Below, in pieces: positions 32,201 through 40,761 of a DNA stretch of 64,000 nucleotides (position 1 is its first letter; each line of letters opens with the position of its first letter). The notes beneath the pieces were generated by a model. It was not told the DNA's origin. It made no database searches and saw only the letters and a program-made list of their open reading frames with translations. Made by a program: the position numbers and the translations under genes. The stretch is from Reinekea forsetii (GTDB taxonomy: Bacteria; Pseudomonadota; Gammaproteobacteria; Pseudomonadales; Natronospirillaceae): the NCBI RefSeq assembly GCF_018860385.1, contig NZ_JAHKPH010000013.1, positions 62,001 to 126,000 of the forward strand, given 5' to 3'.

Positions 32201-32508
32201 CTAAAGCGCTGTTAGCTGCTTTATTTGAATTCATTAAGCTAGGGCAACAACAAGCTTTGTTTATCAACGCCGATCTAGCGCTAATGCTGTGCCGTGATAA
32301 ATTCAATGAAAAGAGTTACAAAGACAGCTGGCAACATAGTTTCAACGATCAAGGTTTTGCCTTTGACCCTTACATTGCGCACTTTTGGAATGAATGTCCT
32401 AACTTCCAAGATACCGAACAACAGCTAAATGATGTATATAGTGAGCTCATTAAAATCACCAGTATGAACCTAGAAGCCGCCGAACCTACAACAAGTGAGG
32501 AGCTATAA
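29266..32508 (+). CDS. recC: exodeoxyribonuclease V gamma subunit RecC
   Basis: A 1080-residue RecC, the Chi-recognising, catalytically inactive helicase/nuclease-fold subunit of RecBCD. It aligns with E. coli RecC by memory through MLYTYPSNKLENL, EQYLMFRPDWIEHWE, the block MVPMRSIPFKVVAILGLNDGEFPR and GDRSRRGDDRYLFLEALLSARQ. I set the start at the ATG at 29266, where homology begins. The open frame continues upstream to 28963 through repeat copies 2 and 3, adding 101 unrelated residues that should not be annotated. It is the first gene of a four-gene overlapped operon; its stop shares a base with the recB start (TAATG). Missing nothing obvious. Confidence 0.95.
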   Translation: MLYTYPSNKLENLVLVLDQLLKVPHEHTLQPDTILVQHPGMQHWLSMSLANLPERQLCMNAEYPLPVRYFWDLIRTILGPDVVPDRSVYSREILAWRIYKLLGSDLIVNEPMMSEPTRYWQKQHFSAQDNRRFQLSEQIADVFEQYLMFRPDWIEHWEAGETPHWQAYLWQQLVAQNPNHPLRLMKAASAKIEQPVGSLPSHFYLFGINALAPIWLEFLTDIADKAKVDIHLLYLNPSDDYWDGLVSEKQQAKARAKWINTESTTEAPQHSEVGNPLLSSLGRQGQTFVRMLSEKAQIDVPAFSEPTSENFLGHLQRDILTLEDARNAPKPECVDDSITIASGHSALREVQGLHDWLLHQFNNDPELTPKDVLVMCPNVEDYAPFVQAVFARSFAHLDDSVPPLPCSIADRNLKDADPTVAAFLQLLQLPDARFEVNQLMSWLRVPAIADKFELNPNDITIIQQWLEHAHIHWGLNAEHKEQWVKGDQTDHFTWKQGLDRLLLGFAYADEITYVNDTVLLPHVEGEQALLLGRLVHIIEQLQSARSELVKARTPSQWQHYLLEQLQIALLSSDDAFARSNYYILSSVNDFTEFANKANLDQELIPLSVVRNVLENAFASAEQTGSQFMTGQITVCSMVPMRSIPFKVVAILGLNDGEFPRTRPPMGFDLMAQTPPRLGDRSRRGDDRYLFLEALLSARQSLYLSYQGFDINKNEPLPPSLVLDELLDYLQKGYEFKPSNIHQLPLQPYHWRNYQGRFASFDPNWIALVNQSQSHNDNTPLPEADLKREWELSEWIRFFTHPAKYFCEQRLGLYLQQYNHDALEDNEPFSLTHLDRYSIQAHTIAKAIKGSDDESPSIYQVKLASSELPTHSLVPQEIEHWQEQAITFAQRLQNLKAHTVEETFITMELGNITVSASLPITEDKQLLFWRLANCKGKDIATLWLHHLLANCITPTTSTGVYRGPKETYEVIECAALPNPPKALLAALFEFIKLGQQQALFINADLALMLCRDKFNEKSYKDSWQHSFNDQGFAFDPYIAHFWNECPNFQDTEQQLNDVYSELIKITSMNLEAAEPTTSEEL

Positions 32509-35500
32509 TGCAAACATTAGACAGTACCTGTATTCCATTACAGGGCTCTCACCTTATAGAGGCCAGTGCCGGTACAGGTAAAACACATAACATCTTGCGC
32601 ATTTACCTTCGCTTATTAATCGAAAAAGATCTCAACGTCGATCAAATACTGGTGATGACCTTTACCAAAGCGGCCACGGCCGAGCTGCGTAATCGTCTTA
32701 ATCATTTTCTAAGGCTTACCCTCAGCACTTGGACCACCAGCGACGATAAAGACATACGGGCATTAAGTGCCAAGGTGCCAGAACACCAAGCCAAATTAAA
32801 ATTAGAAACGGCCATCTTACAACTCGATGAAGCCGCGATATATACTATTCATGGTTTTTGCAAACGCGCTTTGACTCAACACGCTTTTTTTAGCGGTATC
32901 AGTTTCAACGCAAATATGGAAGCCGATTCAAGCGAACTGACCATAGCCGCCACACAAGATTTTTACAGAGAATTCCAAGCAGATACACGCTTTGAAACGC
33001 TCTATGAGCAATGGCCCACCCCTGAGAGTTTTATAAAATATTGGCAAAACGCCATAAACGCGACAGATCAAATCCCTAAACCCAAAAGTGTTGAGTTAAA
33101 ACCATTATTAGATGCATTTAAAATGGCCTGGCCTGAAGAGCAACAGGCCTTCGAAACTCTAAACATTACTAAAAGCACGGCGAAAGCCGAAACCAAAACT
33201 CAAAACCTTGAAGATTTTACCCAGCTTAATGCCATAGCGGAGCAAGCCTTGGACCCTGCGCAGGCTCACTTTGCCAAAGACACATTCTTGCGTTGCTTTA
33301 AAGCTAAAAAGAAACTCGCCGCTCTGCCTCATTCACTTGCATTAGTCACAGCACTTCAAACCAATGAAAAAGTTGAGCAACTGCTTATAGCGTTATCGGG
33401 TGTCGACTACATAAAGGATCACATCAACAAAAATAAAGTGAGACTCGACCAGCTCGATTTCAATGACCTTATTATTCAGTTGAAACAAGGGCTACTGGGT
33501 GAAAACGGTGAAGCTTTATCGTTAGCACTTAAGGAGCAATTCCCTGCCGCATTAATAGATGAATTCCAAGATACCGACCCCGATCAGTACACCTTATTGC
33601 AGCAAATTTACAAGAACAGCCCTGACGCGTTTATTTGTATGATCGGCGATCCTAAGCAAGCTATTTACGGTTTTCGCGGCGGAGACGTATTCGCTTATTT
33701 ACAAGCGGGTAAACAGGTAGACCACCGATGGACAATGAACACAAACTATCGATCCAGCCCTTCAGTTATTGCCGGATGTAATCAAATTTTTCTGTCTGAC
33801 ATACCTGAGATGCCCGATCAAACATTTGGATTTGGAATTGAATATCGCGAGGTTAGCGCCCCTGAAGGGAAAGCGTTACCCGAAGCCAGTGACAGTGCGT
33901 CACGCAGCCCAGTTCAATGGGTTAATATCGAACCCAGTAATAATAAGTGCGCCCCTAAAGACTTTCAAAAAGTGATCGCCGACTGGTGTGTCAACGAAAT
34001 CGTAAACCTCATCCAAGGCACTCACATAGCCAACAAAAATGTGCTTCCAGGCGACATCGCATTGCTCGTTCGTGGCTATTTTGAAGCGGAATTATTACAA
34101 CAAAAATTGCAAGTCGCTGGCTTAACTTCGGTTTATCTCAGCGCTCGTACCAATGTTTTACACACAGCTGAATCCACGGCTTTATTTCATTTACTGTCTG
34201 GCATTTGGCAGTTTGAAAACGACCGGTTATTTATTCGAGCATTGGCGAGCCACTGGATTGCGTTATCTACCAAAGAGCTGGATAACATACAGCACAATGA
34301 GCACCAATGGGCGCAATGGCAGTTGAAATTTGAACAATGGCGTGAAGATTGGCAGCATCGTGGGCTAATGAGCATGTTGCTGTCAATTCTACAAAGCCAT
34401 TTCAAAGCCAGTAATAGCAATACCGATAGACAGTTAACAAACATGATTCATTTGGCAGAGCTACTGCAAAAAGAAAGTAGCCAATACAAAACGCCCGATG
34501 CATTGTTACATTGGTTTAAGCAGGCCAGAGACCAAGAAAGCGCAGCATTTGAACAGCAGTTGCGCCTAGAAAGTGATGACAACCTTATTAAAATTGTCAC
34601 CATGCATGGCTCAAAAGGGCTCGAATACCCGATTGTATTTATTCCATTTGCCAGCTATTTTGGCAAGCGAAATACCCCACCGGCGCTATCAAGACTGCAC
34701 GATAGAAACTCACTAAAGACCATTTTAACGGCCAATCCTAGCGATAATGAGAAAGTCTTAGCTGAAGAGGAAGAACAGGCCGAACAAATTCGCCTATTTT
34801 ACGTTGCGGCCACTCGCGCAATTAATCGGCTTTACATTTGCACGGCGCCATTCAAATCTTTTTCCGATTCACCAATAGCGCATACATTGCGATGCGCTGA
34901 ATTTAACCCAGAAGAAATAAAACAAAAAGCGTGTTTTGAGCCGCATTCAAGTATGTTAACGATTCGCGAATCAGAAATCGAAACAGCCAACATTAACGAG
35001 ATTGATCAACCGCCTGTCGTTACAGCGAGCGAATTCTTTGGTCGCATTGAAAGAGACTGGTGGTTAAGTTCTTTCTCTGCCCTGACCCGTCATGTTAATC
35101 ACAGCGGGCATAGCACCCCCGATAGAGACGATCTTGAAAAGATTGAAACGCGACCAGAAGATTTACCGCTACGATTTCGACTTACCAAGGGCGCAGAAGC
35201 CGGCAATTTACTGCACGATGCCTTTGAACATGCCGATTTTGTAAACCCCAATATAGAAGCCCTCTATATTCAAGCTAAGGAACGCTACAGCAGTTTGGCT
35301 GACACTTTTAGCCAAGACGAATTTGAACAATGGTTTCGAGAAATGCTTCAGACTCCCCTAACTCAAGGAGGGTCTCTGGCCGAGCTGCCCAAAAATAAAA
35401 CGTTGCGAGAAAGTGAGTTTTATTTTCCAATGCACGGCGCGCCTGTACAACAGCTCGCAAACATTGTTTCAGCTTGTCGTGGTTACCCAGTAACTTTGCC

Positions 35501-35888
35501 CGATCGCCATAAACTCAAAGGAATGATGCACGGATTTATTGATTTGATCTTCGAACATCAAGGAAAATTCTATGTCGCCGATTATAAGTCAACGCATTTA
35601 GGAGACGCTCTAAGTGACTACTCTCATGATGCCATGAAAGAAAATGTACAAAATGCATTTTACGATGTTCAGTACTTACTCTACTCCTTAGCGTTGCACC
35701 GTTATTTAGCGTTGCGTTTACCAAATTACAATTTTGAACAACACTTTGGTGGCGTTTACTACTTGTATTTACGAGGTATGAGCCCTCAAGGCAATACAGG
35801 TGTTTATTTCGATCCATTGTCTTTTGCTACTTTAAAACAGCTGGATGACGTGTTTGAGCAAAGAAATCACGAAGGAGCCGCATCATGA
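32508..35888 (+). CDS. recB: exodeoxyribonuclease V beta subunit RecB
   Basis: A 1126-residue superfamily 1A helicase-nuclease. Walker A is EASAGTGKTHN at 18-28. The Walker B region is PAALIDEFQDTDPDQY, with motif III nearby in MIGDPKQAIYGFRGGD. Later motifs include IVTMHGSKGLEYPIVF and LFYVAATRAINRLYI. The C-terminal nuclease domain has its metal-binding residues in GMMHGFIDLIFEH and KFYVADYKSTH. It is the 3'-5' motor and the only nuclease of RecBCD, which resects double-strand ends until Chi. Start overlaps the recC stop by one base, stop overlaps the recD start. Slightly shorter than E. coli RecB (1180) but complete. Confidence 0.97.
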   Translation: MQTLDSTCIPLQGSHLIEASAGTGKTHNILRIYLRLLIEKDLNVDQILVMTFTKAATAELRNRLNHFLRLTLSTWTTSDDKDIRALSAKVPEHQAKLKLETAILQLDEAAIYTIHGFCKRALTQHAFFSGISFNANMEADSSELTIAATQDFYREFQADTRFETLYEQWPTPESFIKYWQNAINATDQIPKPKSVELKPLLDAFKMAWPEEQQAFETLNITKSTAKAETKTQNLEDFTQLNAIAEQALDPAQAHFAKDTFLRCFKAKKKLAALPHSLALVTALQTNEKVEQLLIALSGVDYIKDHINKNKVRLDQLDFNDLIIQLKQGLLGENGEALSLALKEQFPAALIDEFQDTDPDQYTLLQQIYKNSPDAFICMIGDPKQAIYGFRGGDVFAYLQAGKQVDHRWTMNTNYRSSPSVIAGCNQIFLSDIPEMPDQTFGFGIEYREVSAPEGKALPEASDSASRSPVQWVNIEPSNNKCAPKDFQKVIADWCVNEIVNLIQGTHIANKNVLPGDIALLVRGYFEAELLQQKLQVAGLTSVYLSARTNVLHTAESTALFHLLSGIWQFENDRLFIRALASHWIALSTKELDNIQHNEHQWAQWQLKFEQWREDWQHRGLMSMLLSILQSHFKASNSNTDRQLTNMIHLAELLQKESSQYKTPDALLHWFKQARDQESAAFEQQLRLESDDNLIKIVTMHGSKGLEYPIVFIPFASYFGKRNTPPALSRLHDRNSLKTILTANPSDNEKVLAEEEEQAEQIRLFYVAATRAINRLYICTAPFKSFSDSPIAHTLRCAEFNPEEIKQKACFEPHSSMLTIRESEIETANINEIDQPPVVTASEFFGRIERDWWLSSFSALTRHVNHSGHSTPDRDDLEKIETRPEDLPLRFRLTKGAEAGNLLHDAFEHADFVNPNIEALYIQAKERYSSLADTFSQDEFEQWFREMLQTPLTQGGSLAELPKNKTLRESEFYFPMHGAPVQQLANIVSACRGYPVTLPDRHKLKGMMHGFIDLIFEHQGKFYVADYKSTHLGDALSDYSHDAMKENVQNAFYDVQYLLYSLALHRYLALRLPNYNFEQHFGGVYYLYLRGMSPQGNTGVYFDPLSFATLKQLDDVFEQRNHEGAAS

Positions 35889-37684
35889 TGAACAATCAGT
35901 CGATGCCGTTTCAACCCATTGATATCGCATTAGCCAAGCGTGTTTGCCAGTGGCACAACGCCACCAACAGCCAATTACTCATGCAATCGGTATTAGCGAC
36001 CAGTTTTGCATTGCAACAGGGACATACCTGCTTGTCGCTAAAAGACTGTTTACAGGAATCGCCTTTTAATGAAATGGAATCTTTTGGCTTTCAACCGTTT
36101 CCAGCCACCGATGATTGGATGGCCGCTCTTTCGGAGTTCAATTTAGAACCAAACAGCCAATCGCCTATAGTTCTGCACAACCAACGGCTTTACCTACGTC
36201 GATATTTCCAGTTTGAAACGGAGGTATTGAATTTCTTTAAGCACCACAATCAACGCATTACCTTAGATTCAAAACAAGAAGCCACTGCACGACAGTACCT
36301 CAATGATTTTTTTGCGCCATCAGCCGAGATAGACTGGCAACGAGCGGCTGCAATAAACGCCTTATTCTCTCAGGTGAGCCTAATTACAGGCGGACCAGGT
36401 ACTGGAAAAACCTATACAGTGACTCGAATTTTAGCGACATTGGTGGCTATATCGCCCTCGATGCCACTCATACAACTTGCCGCCCCCACAGGGAAAGCAG
36501 CACAACGCTTAGCTGAATCTATTCGCGAAGCTAAACAAAGCATGTCTCTAGATTTGTTTGTCGGTGAGGCCATTCCCGATGAAGCAACGACAATTCACCG
36601 GCTATTAGGGGTGATCCCTAATTCGATTCACTTTAAACATGATGAGAATAATCCGATAAACGCTGATATTTTATTGATCGACGAAGCATCCATGATTGAC
36701 TTGCCGCTGATGGCCCGATTGGTGCGCGCTATAAAGCCCTCCACTCAAGTCATATTCTTAGGCGATGCCGATCAACTCCCTTCGGTGGCCGCGGGCAGTG
36801 TGTTGACCGATTTAATCGAAAGACCGCACCCTGGTTATAGTCCTGAACGGGTCAAAGCTTTAGCTCAGTTTGGAGTAGAAACCTCTGAAATTAACGCTCA
36901 AGCATCGACCTTTAGGGATGATCTTACCGAATTGAAACGAAGCCGCCGATTCGACGACGGCAGTGGCATTGGTAAATTAGCGAAAGCCATTATAAATGGT
37001 CAACCGCAACCAGGTGTCACGTTATTTGAAACAGAGACCGACTTAGAATGGCTAAGCACACCACTTGATAAAGCCCTTAAACAGTGGACCGCAGAATATT
37101 ACCGAGACTTGCCAAGCCAAAGGAGCCTTAGCGACGCCTTCTTGCAGCTCAAGAAGTTTAGAATTTTATGTGCACACAGAGAAGGCGAACAAGGCGTTGA
37201 AGCAATCAACGAAACAATCAGCAAACAATTGAATATCAATCGCCAACCGTTCTACAAAGGGCAACCGATTATGGTGACGCAAAACCACTATGGTTTAAAA
37301 TTATTCAACGGTGATATTGGCTTAGTATGGCCGAACGAAAGTGGCCAACTGATGGTATGGTTTGAGTCACTTGAAGGGTATCGAGCGGTAACCCCAGGAC
37401 GACTGCCAAGCCACGAAACAGTTTATGCCATGACTATTCACAAGACACAAGGCTCTGAATTCTCTCACGTCGCCATGGTGTTACCCGATGCAGCTTCGGC
37501 TATTGTAACACGAGAGCTAATTTACACAGGGTTAACACGAGCTAAAAATGCTTTCACGCTTGTTGCCAATTCAGCGGTTTGGAAGCAAGGTATAACCAAC
37601 CAAGTTCACCGCTGGGCAGGTTTATCGAGTCGACTTAATCAAAACGACTTAGAAGAAGGCTCAGAAAAAGGAAGCAAGTTATGA
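35885..37684 (+). CDS. recD: exodeoxyribonuclease V alpha subunit RecD
   Basis: A 599-residue superfamily 1B helicase, the fast 5'-3' motor of RecBCD. Walker A is GGPGTGKT at 169-176. LLIDEASMIDLPLMARL is motif II, QVIFLGDADQLPSVAAGSVL motif III, and the C-terminal AMTIHKTQGSEF with IYTGLTRAKNAF motifs V-VI. The N-terminal ~150 residues form the RecBC-binding domain. Length matches the family (608 in E. coli). The start ATGATG at 35885 overlaps the recB stop; ATGA at 37681-37684 couples it to the thioesterase gene. Confidence 0.97.
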   Translation: MMNNQSMPFQPIDIALAKRVCQWHNATNSQLLMQSVLATSFALQQGHTCLSLKDCLQESPFNEMESFGFQPFPATDDWMAALSEFNLEPNSQSPIVLHNQRLYLRRYFQFETEVLNFFKHHNQRITLDSKQEATARQYLNDFFAPSAEIDWQRAAAINALFSQVSLITGGPGTGKTYTVTRILATLVAISPSMPLIQLAAPTGKAAQRLAESIREAKQSMSLDLFVGEAIPDEATTIHRLLGVIPNSIHFKHDENNPINADILLIDEASMIDLPLMARLVRAIKPSTQVIFLGDADQLPSVAAGSVLTDLIERPHPGYSPERVKALAQFGVETSEINAQASTFRDDLTELKRSRRFDDGSGIGKLAKAIINGQPQPGVTLFETETDLEWLSTPLDKALKQWTAEYYRDLPSQRSLSDAFLQLKKFRILCAHREGEQGVEAINETISKQLNINRQPFYKGQPIMVTQNHYGLKLFNGDIGLVWPNESGQLMVWFESLEGYRAVTPGRLPSHETVYAMTIHKTQGSEFSHVAMVLPDAASAIVTRELIYTGLTRAKNAFTLVANSAVWKQGITNQVHRWAGLSSRLNQNDLEEGSEKGSKL

Positions 37685-38079
37685 CTTTTCAATTTCAAGA
37701 ACATTTTAAAGTACGCGATTACGAATGCGATGCGCAAGGCATTGTAAATAATGCGGTATATCAACAGTATCTTGAGCATGCCCGCCATGAGTTCTTATTA
37801 TCAAAGGGCGTAGACTTTATCGAATTATCTAAAAAAGGGCTTAACTTAGTGGTTGTGCGAGCCGAGTTAGATTACAAACAATCTCTCACCAGTGGTGATG
37901 AGTTCTATGTAGGCATTAATTTTTCGATGAAAGACAGAGTGCGGTTTCAGTTTAATCAATCGATATACCGAAAGCGAGACAATGCACTGTGTTTAGAGGC
38001 TGTAATATTAGGTACTGGCGTAAACGAAAGGGGCCGACCAAGTGTTCCTAAAGATCTAGTAGAAAAGCTCAATGCTTAA
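37681..38079 (+). CDS. hotdog-fold acyl-CoA thioesterase
   Basis: A 132-residue single hotdog domain of the 4-hydroxybenzoyl-CoA thioesterase/YbgC type. The signature VRDYECDAQGIVNNAVYQQYLEHARHEF carries the catalytic Asp in the D-x-x-G-x-V-N pattern, and the substrate-channel strand is VVVRAELDYKQSL. Such enzymes hydrolyse short or medium acyl-CoA; the natural substrate is unknown. It overlaps recD by four bases and is the last gene of the recCBD operon, an odd partner with no obvious link to DNA repair. Its last 11 bases overlap the 3' end of the convergent lipoprotein gene, so there is no separate terminator. Confidence 0.88.
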   Translation: MTFQFQEHFKVRDYECDAQGIVNNAVYQQYLEHARHEFLLSKGVDFIELSKKGLNLVVVRAELDYKQSLTSGDEFYVGINFSMKDRVRFQFNQSIYRKRDNALCLEAVILGTGVNERGRPSVPKDLVEKLNA

Positions 38080-39316
38080 AGCCTGCCGACACGCCGAATG
38101 AATGCCCCCATGCATTAGAGGCTTTGGTTTGTCCAAAATGCTTATCTAAGCCATATTGAGTTGAGAGCACTATCGAATCAAAGAAGACTTTCGCCACTTG
38201 CCCTTCAATGCCTAAACTGTTGGTGCTTATGGAAATGAGCTTTTGCCGAAACTGCCCGATTTTCATTGTGCCTAGCAAGCTATAATGCATATTATTAATT
38301 TTTCTAGATTCAAATGAGGCACCTAAACCAAGATCGGCTACATAAATGGCATTAGACCATTTTGGCCATGACTCCTGTTGATAAGCAGCGACGCCTATTT
38401 TAAACAGTAGCCCTGCATCGGGCGACATTGGCTTAACCCACTGCCCACTCACATTATACCCTTGTAGATTTAAGTCTTGATTAAAAGCATCTTTTGCCAA
38501 CTTGTAAGATGCCCCTAATTGATAAGTCGCCGTAGTAGTTTGGCTATCGAACAGCCCGCCTTTAGACCTGTTTTGAGGAGCTACAGTATTAGTGGGTTTT
38601 GAAGATGAAGGCAACGACGTTTGGTTTGGCATAGGTTTGCCAATCGCGAAATAATTTAAACAGTCGTTAGCATGCTTTAATAAAAAACTGCTGAGCAGTT
38701 TGCCATTGGCGGCTGAGAATGCCGATAAACGCTGAAGACTATTAGGGTCTGAGAACGAACAAGTGTCTTCTACAATTATTTTGGCTTTTTGTGCATCAAT
38801 AATAGCAAGCTGTAAAGCCGCCATAGGGTAAAACCTAGTGCGGCTAGTATCTGGCAGTAACTTCAGCGCAATAACCCTAATATCTAAAACATACCGCCCT
38901 TTTTTAAGGGCGCGCTGAAGAAAGTCAGGATCAATATTTTTGATGGTCCCTTTGGCAACAAACCGCAAATTATAGTTTTTTTGGTAATGCTTAGCCAAAC
39001 TGGTAGCAATGGATCGACTGGGGTCTGTCACCTGCAAAACCTGAGTTAAGCTCCGATTCCCTTGATGCAATTTATTAATCATCGCTTTATCGGCCGATGG
39101 CACGAGCGCCATTAATGTACCTGCTTCATTTGATTGCTTTAACTGAACAAAATCTACAGATTCTGATGCTAAAGACAAAACGAAGTCTTCACCCGACAGT
39201 TTTGCTACTTTGTCACTGTTAGATTTTGACCCAAGTGAAGCGCAACTGTAAAAAGAAAAAAGGATAAATAATAAACAAAGTGGGCGAACCATCCTCAGCT
39301 TGCAGTTTACGTCCAA
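38069..39316 (-). CDS. lipoprotein of unknown function with beta-rich C-terminal half
   Basis: A 415-residue protein with a lipoprotein signal (FILFSFYSC lipobox, Cys at about 24). An N-terminal alpha/beta domain of about 200 residues contains SLAKHYQKNYNLRFVAKG and LDIRVIALKLLPDTSRTRFYP, reminiscent of periplasmic domains that handle peptidoglycan or assembly signals. After a Ser/Pro/Asn-rich linker comes a ~150-residue beta-strand-rich segment (YQLGASYKLAKDAFN onward) resembling a small barrel. I do not know the family. The start is probably the TTG at 39316, ten bases after AAGGAG that overlaps the upstream stop; the ATG at 39292 is an alternative that would still leave a good lipoprotein signal. 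Co-transcribed with the barrel gene at 39331. The N-plus-barrel layout recalls the exported protein at 10153. Confidence 0.7.
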   Translation of the reverse strand: MDVNCKLRMVRPLCLLFILFSFYSCASLGSKSNSDKVAKLSGEDFVLSLASESVDFVQLKQSNEAGTLMALVPSADKAMINKLHQGNRSLTQVLQVTDPSRSIATSLAKHYQKNYNLRFVAKGTIKNIDPDFLQRALKKGRYVLDIRVIALKLLPDTSRTRFYPMAALQLAIIDAQKAKIIVEDTCSFSDPNSLQRLSAFSAANGKLLSSFLLKHANDCLNYFAIGKPMPNQTSLPSSSKPTNTVAPQNRSKGGLFDSQTTTATYQLGASYKLAKDAFNQDLNLQGYNVSGQWVKPMSPDAGLLFKIGVAAYQQESWPKWSNAIYVADLGLGASFESRKINNMHYSLLGTMKIGQFRQKLISISTNSLGIEGQVAKVFFDSIVLSTQYGLDKHFGQTKASNAWGHSFGVSAGFKH

Positions 39317-39330
39317 TGTTTAAAAGCTCC

Positions 39331-39891
39331 TTAAAAAGTCAGCATCACAAAACTAAGCTGTAATGAAGAAATATCTTCAGATACTCCTGGGCTAGGATCA
39401 ACTTGCAGCTCATTAAAAGAAAGATGTCGCATGGTTAGCTCTAATGAAATTTTACCGGTTAAATGTTTACCTGCACCCAATAGAAAACCAAACCCTTGAT
39501 TCATCTCTGCTGTCGAAAGTCTATTTTTAAGCGCTAAACCCGCGCCAGCATGCATATAAACACCATGAAAGTCATCTGGAGAATAACGAACCGTTGCCGC
39601 CAATAACCCGCTTGAAACCAACCTAGATTGCTCATCGAGATACCAATCATTCGATAGTTTCAGTGCAATCCTATACTCTGAATTGAGGGTGTAGCCCGTT
39701 GATATTTGAGTATGAATAGGAAGCACCGTAAGACCACCTATCAAGTAATCACTTTTAACGCGCTCTTCTACATAAATGGGCGCAATGCCCACTCCAAAAG
39801 TATAACTTGGCCCAGATTCATCTGCGACAGCGATTGAAAGCATTTGCAAACATACAAAAGCCATTGCGAATGACAACGATAATGCTCTCAT
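39331..39891 (-). CDS. small outer-membrane beta-barrel protein, possibly PagL-like
   Basis: A 186-residue protein with a signal peptide cleaved near residue 23 (IAVADES) and a body of alternating-hydrophobic strands ending in phenylalanine, the outer-membrane barrel pattern. The motif RHLSFNEL near residue 150 has the His-x-Ser spacing of the lipid A deacylase PagL, and an acidic residue follows within about 15 positions. The SNA sequence typical after the catalytic Ser in PagL is absent. So PagL-like acyloxyacyl hydrolase is a possibility only; a plain porin-like or OmpW/OmpA-like barrel is equally fair. It lies 14 bp upstream of the lipoprotein gene, same strand, with AAGGAG overlapping its stop, so the pair acts as one operon at the envelope. 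Confidence 0.6.
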   Translation of the reverse strand: MRALSLSFAMAFVCLQMLSIAVADESGPSYTFGVGIAPIYVEERVKSDYLIGGLTVLPIHTQISTGYTLNSEYRIALKLSNDWYLDEQSRLVSSGLLAATVRYSPDDFHGVYMHAGAGLALKNRLSTAEMNQGFGFLLGAGKHLTGKISLELTMRHLSFNELQVDPSPGVSEDISSLQLSFVMLTF

Positions 39892-40053
39892 AAAATAAAA
39901 ATGTGTCTCTTAAACAAATTAGCCCGGTAACACTAGGCGCTCAGAATGGGTTCGTCAACGGCAAAATACACTGTTTCTAAAGGGGCTTAACAATTCAAGA
40001 ACGAATGAATCTTTTAATTAAATGGTGTATTTGTCTATTTTTTAAATGCAAAA

Positions 40054-40077
40054 AAAAGGGCTCTAGGGAGCCCTTTT
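40054..40077. terminator. terminator downstream of the PEP-CTERM gene
   Basis: AAAAGGGCTC and GAGCCCTTTT form a ten-pair stem with a four-base loop and T/A runs on both sides. It lies 19 bp past the stop of the leftward PEP-CTERM gene. Confidence 0.9.
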
Positions 40078-40095
40078 CTTTAATTTGGTACGCGA

Positions 40096-40524
40096 TTAAG
40101 CGCTACGCTTACGACGCGAAGCCACTAATCCTGTTAAGCCTAAAGCAAGTAATCCGAAAGTAGCTGGCTCTGGTACTTCAGTAACAATGTCATCTTGTGG
40201 CTCTGGAATAATAACCAAGTCATCATTGAACTGAATTTGCTGGATAGGCAATTCAGGAATTTTACCGCCTTCGTTCACTTGGCTGTTCATAAAAAATAGA
40301 ACACCTTGGTTGCTGCCTGACTCCTTAGAGATACTAGGCTTATTCGTTTTGCTTTCTGAACTAGGCTGTAAGCTCAAGATATCTTTAGCAAAATCACCAT
40401 TGCTCTGAGAAACCGATACAAGTGATTTACTTGTGCCGCCCTCTCCTTTCATAAGATTTGCCTGAGCAGAACCTACTAAGAAAAGAAACATCGAGAAAGC
40501 GCTTATGAAGAGCTTTAGTTTCAT
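40096..40524 (-). CDS. PEP-CTERM sorting-domain protein
   Basis: A 142-residue secreted protein. It has a signal peptide (cleavage near residue 22, AQA), a low-complexity Ser/Asn/Gly-rich body without cysteine, and a C-terminal PEP-CTERM signal: VPEPATFGLLALGLTG then a basic RRKR tail at the very end. Such proteins are processed and sorted by exosortase (XrtA), often to the exopolysaccharide matrix. The exosortase is not in the window, but prsK, prsR and prsT of the same system are at 56.5-62.5 kb. A sigma-54 promoter lies 45 bp upstream of the start codon and an intrinsic terminator follows, so it is a monocistronic, sigma-54-dependent gene. Confidence 0.92.
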   Translation of the reverse strand: MKLKLFISAFSMFLFLVGSAQANLMKGEGGTSKSLVSVSQSNGDFAKDILSLQPSSESKTNKPSISKESGSNQGVLFFMNSQVNEGGKIPELPIQQIQFNDDLVIIPEPQDDIVTEVPEPATFGLLALGLTGLVASRRKRSA

Positions 40525-40567
40525 GGTTACATCCTTTTAATTAAATTCGGTCATTTCTCATTAACAG

Positions 40568-40584
40568 AGCAATATCTAGGCCAA
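40568..40584 (-). promoter_or_regulatory. sigma-54 promoter of the PEP-CTERM gene
   Basis: On the leftward strand the sequence reads TTGGCCTAGATATTGCT. It has GG and GC exactly 10 bases apart and keeps the YTGGC and TTGCW elements of the -24/-12 consensus. The expected transcription start is about 33 bases before the ATG. PrsR (58532) carries the GAFTGA motif that contacts sigma-54. Confidence 0.75.
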
Positions 40585-40700
40585 CGTCCAAATCCTGCGA
40601 AAACTAGGCGTTCTGTGATCGGCTTAACATTTTTTAACATCTTAATTGTAAATAAAACCGACACTCAAACCGCACCAACAAATAATATAGATTCTTATTT

Positions 40701-40719
40701 ACAAACAAGAATCATTCTC
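40701..40719 (+). promoter_or_regulatory. candidate Fur box before the siderophore transport operon
   Basis: A 19-base window centred on AATCATT matches the Fur consensus GATAATGATAATCATTATC at 12 of 19 positions, with a short AGAAT-C-ATTCT palindrome inside. It lies 43 bp upstream of the substrate-binding protein start. The surrounding AT-rich sequence repeats ATTCTTATT-like motifs. Confidence 0.6.
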
Positions 40720-40761
40720 ATATATTACGCATCCCGCTTAACTCACAAAAAGGAAGCTACC

